Source: Serilophus lunatus
Lineage: Eukaryota > Chordata > Aves > Passeriformes > Eurylaimidae
NCBI GenBank assembly: GCA_013399895.1
Contig: VXBA01003719.1
Coordinates: 195,521 to 259,520 of the forward strand
Direction of reading: 5' to 3'
Length of the DNA: 64,000 nucleotides
Shown here: positions 61,727 to 64,000 of the stretch, one piece after another
Layout: each line of letters opens with the position of its first letter
Position numbering within the stretch: position 1 is the first letter of the stretch
The notes under the pieces: generated by a model
The model's database searches: none
What the model was told of the DNA's origin: nothing
Seen by the model: only the letters and a program-made list of their open reading frames with translations
Position numbers and translations under genes: made by a program

Positions 61727-62040
61727 TATAGAATCATAGAATAGTTTGGGTTGGAAGGAGACCTTGACAATCATCTAATTCCAATCCCACTGCCATGGGC
61801 AGGGACACCTTCAATGAGACCAGAGCTCCATCCAACCGGGCCTTGAACACCTCCTGGTCTGGGGCATCCACAACTTTCCTAGGCAACATATTCCAGTGCC
61901 TCAACACCCTCATAGTAAAGAGTTTTTCCTTAATAACTGTTCAAACTCTACTGTCTTTCAATTTGAGCCATTTTGAACCCCTTCCCCCTGTTAAAAGTAG
62001 TCTTGCCCCATCTTTCCTGTAACTTCCTTCAAGTACTGTT
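61727..62040 (-). mobile_element. CR1 LINE fragment, antisense, second copy
   Basis: 'tagaatcatagaatagtttg' and 'ggttggaaggagaccttgac', then 'cactgccatgggcagggaca' and 'attccagtgcctcaacaccc' mark a second, independent CR1 copy. It has the same orientation and lies about 160 bases from the first. Confidence 0.93.
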
Positions 62041-63943
62041 GTACTAATACAGTTAAGTCAGAATCAGGAGTAAGGTGGAGATACCAAAGCAGAAAACGTC
62101 CCAGAGAAGTCTCCTGGATTCTGTCAGACTCTGACAGACCTGAGCCCTTCACATGAATTAGATTTGTGTCTGCCTTTCAGTTTTCAAATATAGCTGAAAC
62201 TTGGATGTCCTTTAAATAGACATGCATTAGACTAAGATTTATAACACTCGTCTGCTTTATTTCTTCACAAAAATTTTAACCAAGGTATAACTCCTTTCTC
62301 TTCAGAAAAAAAAAGTTCAAATTACACTTATATAGCTTAAAAATAAACTACTACATTTCATACTGAGTGTTTTGCATCAGTCTAATGAAATGTTACTGTA
62401 GCCAAAATGGAATAGCATAAAATAATCAGAAAAGCTCATTAAAGGCTCAGTGTGTTATTACTGAAGATAGGCAACAAACATAGTACACAGTTCCTTGGAA
62501 AGATGGTTATTCTGTGAACATTCGTAGGTTTGCTTTGAGAATTCAGGCCAGATCATGAATTACTCTATGCAGAGCTGAATCCTTTTGCTCTAGCTGTGCT
62601 TTTAGCTTTTTCTGTTCAGAGTGTTTTAATCCTTGGATCATGGTGATGTTACTTCTAAAACTACCAAGAAGGCATGGGGAAAGGGGAAGGTGTAATCACC
62701 ACTTAATCACAGCCTCTCTCCGGTACTGATAAGAATATGTAGAGTCAAACTTATATCTCAAAATTCAGGGCAACCATTTCAACATAGCAGTAAGAGAAGA
62801 GCATCAATGAGATATGAAAGAGTCTAATCTAAAAAAAACCCCTCAGCTGCTCTTTCATGGCCATGCACAGCTTAGAGCTAAAGAATTAGAAAATGCTACT
62901 GTATATTCGATGGGAAAACAGGTCTCTTTAGTGTTTTCCAGTCAGCAGTGACAGTCTGTCTTCCCTGAGCTTGGTGCAGAGGGTCAATTTGAATCCTCTG
63001 AAGTGCCAAGAGCTCCATCTGCTCTTCCATCTGAAATGGGAATATTTTTGCTCTTTTTTTTTTAATCTTGATTTGGTCTTTCAGTGTTTGTGTTAGAACA
63101 CACAGCCCAGATGCCAATAATGAGGAAAATATATTAAGTGATAAGGGAGAAAACAGAGAAATTAAAATGAACGAGGTAGGAAAATTCTAAATGGAAAATG
63201 GGAGCTGATTGCAATATCCAGCCCAGGTGTGGCTATGAATTAAAGTACTTTCCTGAGAGATTCCAGAAGATATATCTTATAATCCTACACATCTGGGAAA
63301 GTGTTGGTCAAGACAGTCCTGGAAGTTGTGCCAAAAACACCTTAAAGATATTCCACACAAAGATCCAGCTTGCTATATACTCCAGCTGCTGTTTATTAGA
63401 GATGCTCATATTTTATGTATGCTAGCGCACAAGAATTCTGTTACAGACAAAACTGTATATGTGGACTAAAATTCATTGATTGTATATTCCACTTACACTT
63501 TATTAAAGTATTTTTCTATACTCAATCACAGAACTACAATTTCTTCAGTTGAAATAGAAACATATGTATATACCTACACACACAGAGACATACAAAGCAA
63601 TGCTTTAACTTTCCTTAAAAAAAAATAAATGTTAGTGTTTCTCCTCAGGCAGGGAAAAAGCTCCATACAATAATATTTCACTTCTCTGTTTAATTTATTG
63701 TCACAGACACCTTGATCTTTTCTAAATCCAGTAAATTTGAAAAGCTGCTATCATGAAGTTGAGAAATTAACCTTGGGAATGATGCTAATGCCTGAATATT
63801 CAGTGTAGTAGAGTTCTTTGCCAACTTTTTTGCTATATAAGACTATGACCAAGGGACATCGGAGTAAAACCAATTTGTTTTATTTTGTTGTTGTTGTTGC
63901 TGTTATTTTTGGTGGAAATCTTATCCATGCAGCAGCTGATAAC
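62041..63943. other. Intergenic, nothing recognised
   Basis: AT-rich, with no supported gene. A short (TTG)n-like run lies at about 63883-63903. Confidence 0.6.
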
Positions 63944-63973
63944 TCCTTCCTTCCTTCCTTCCTTCCTTCCTTC
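63944..63973. repeat. (TTCC)n microsatellite
   Basis: About seven perfect TTCC units are followed by imperfect C/T sequence up to the window end. Confidence 0.95.
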
Positions 63974-64000
63974 ATTCCTTTCTTCTTTCTCTTCGTCTTT

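Overview
The window is a piece of a bird nuclear genome. The evidence is a multi-exon vertebrate gene with GT-AG introns, at least nine pieces of the avian LINE CR1 (most with the typical 3' end close to 'ttccaacc...attctatgattctatg'), two copies of an avian ERVL-type LTR, long tetranucleotide microsatellites, and an AT-rich background with few CpGs. The exact species cannot be read from the sequence. There is one 31-base N gap and four single N bases.

Layout. Positions 1-17,086 hold the 3' three-quarters of RNF144A on the + strand. This gene encodes a membrane-anchored RING-between-RING (RBR) E3 ubiquitin ligase. Six coding exons (8960-9064, 9256-9316, 10372-10579, 12430-12577, 13813-13902, 16955-17086) join in frame into 247 codons. 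They correspond to residues 46-292 of the 292-residue mammalian protein. They carry the end of RING1, the whole IBR, RING2 with the catalytic cysteine (codon 12512-12514) and the C-terminal membrane segment. The first coding exon (about 45 residues) was not found and is probably upstream of the window, so 1-8959 reads as intron. A long AT-rich 3' UTR follows the stop, with candidate poly(A) signals at 17,546, 18,780 and 21,111/21,131.

From about 21 kb to 64 kb I see no convincing protein-coding gene. This agrees with the gene-poor region between RNF144A and ID2 in other amniotes (known synteny, not visible here). The stretch holds CR1 copies in both orientations (31.1, 33.9, 37.8-38.3, 40.2, 61.3 and 61.7 kb), an ERVL LTR fragment (27.8 kb) and a nearly complete solo LTR containing the N gap (46.6-47.2 kb). 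It also holds a 150-bp perfect (TTTC)n with a pyrimidine tail (35.9 kb), a (GATA)n (48.3 kb) and a (TTCC)n (63.9 kb).

The least obvious item is an old, decayed antisense CR1-like LINE at roughly 41.7-44.2 kb. It is recognisable by a GDSL esterase motif of its ORF1 on the minus strand and by an ORF2-like stretch. Small CpG-rich islets at 15.7, 23.7 and 49.45-49.87 kb stand out from the background and remain unexplained. I found no CRISPR, bacterial-type operon, tRNA or rRNA gene, and no convincing new system.
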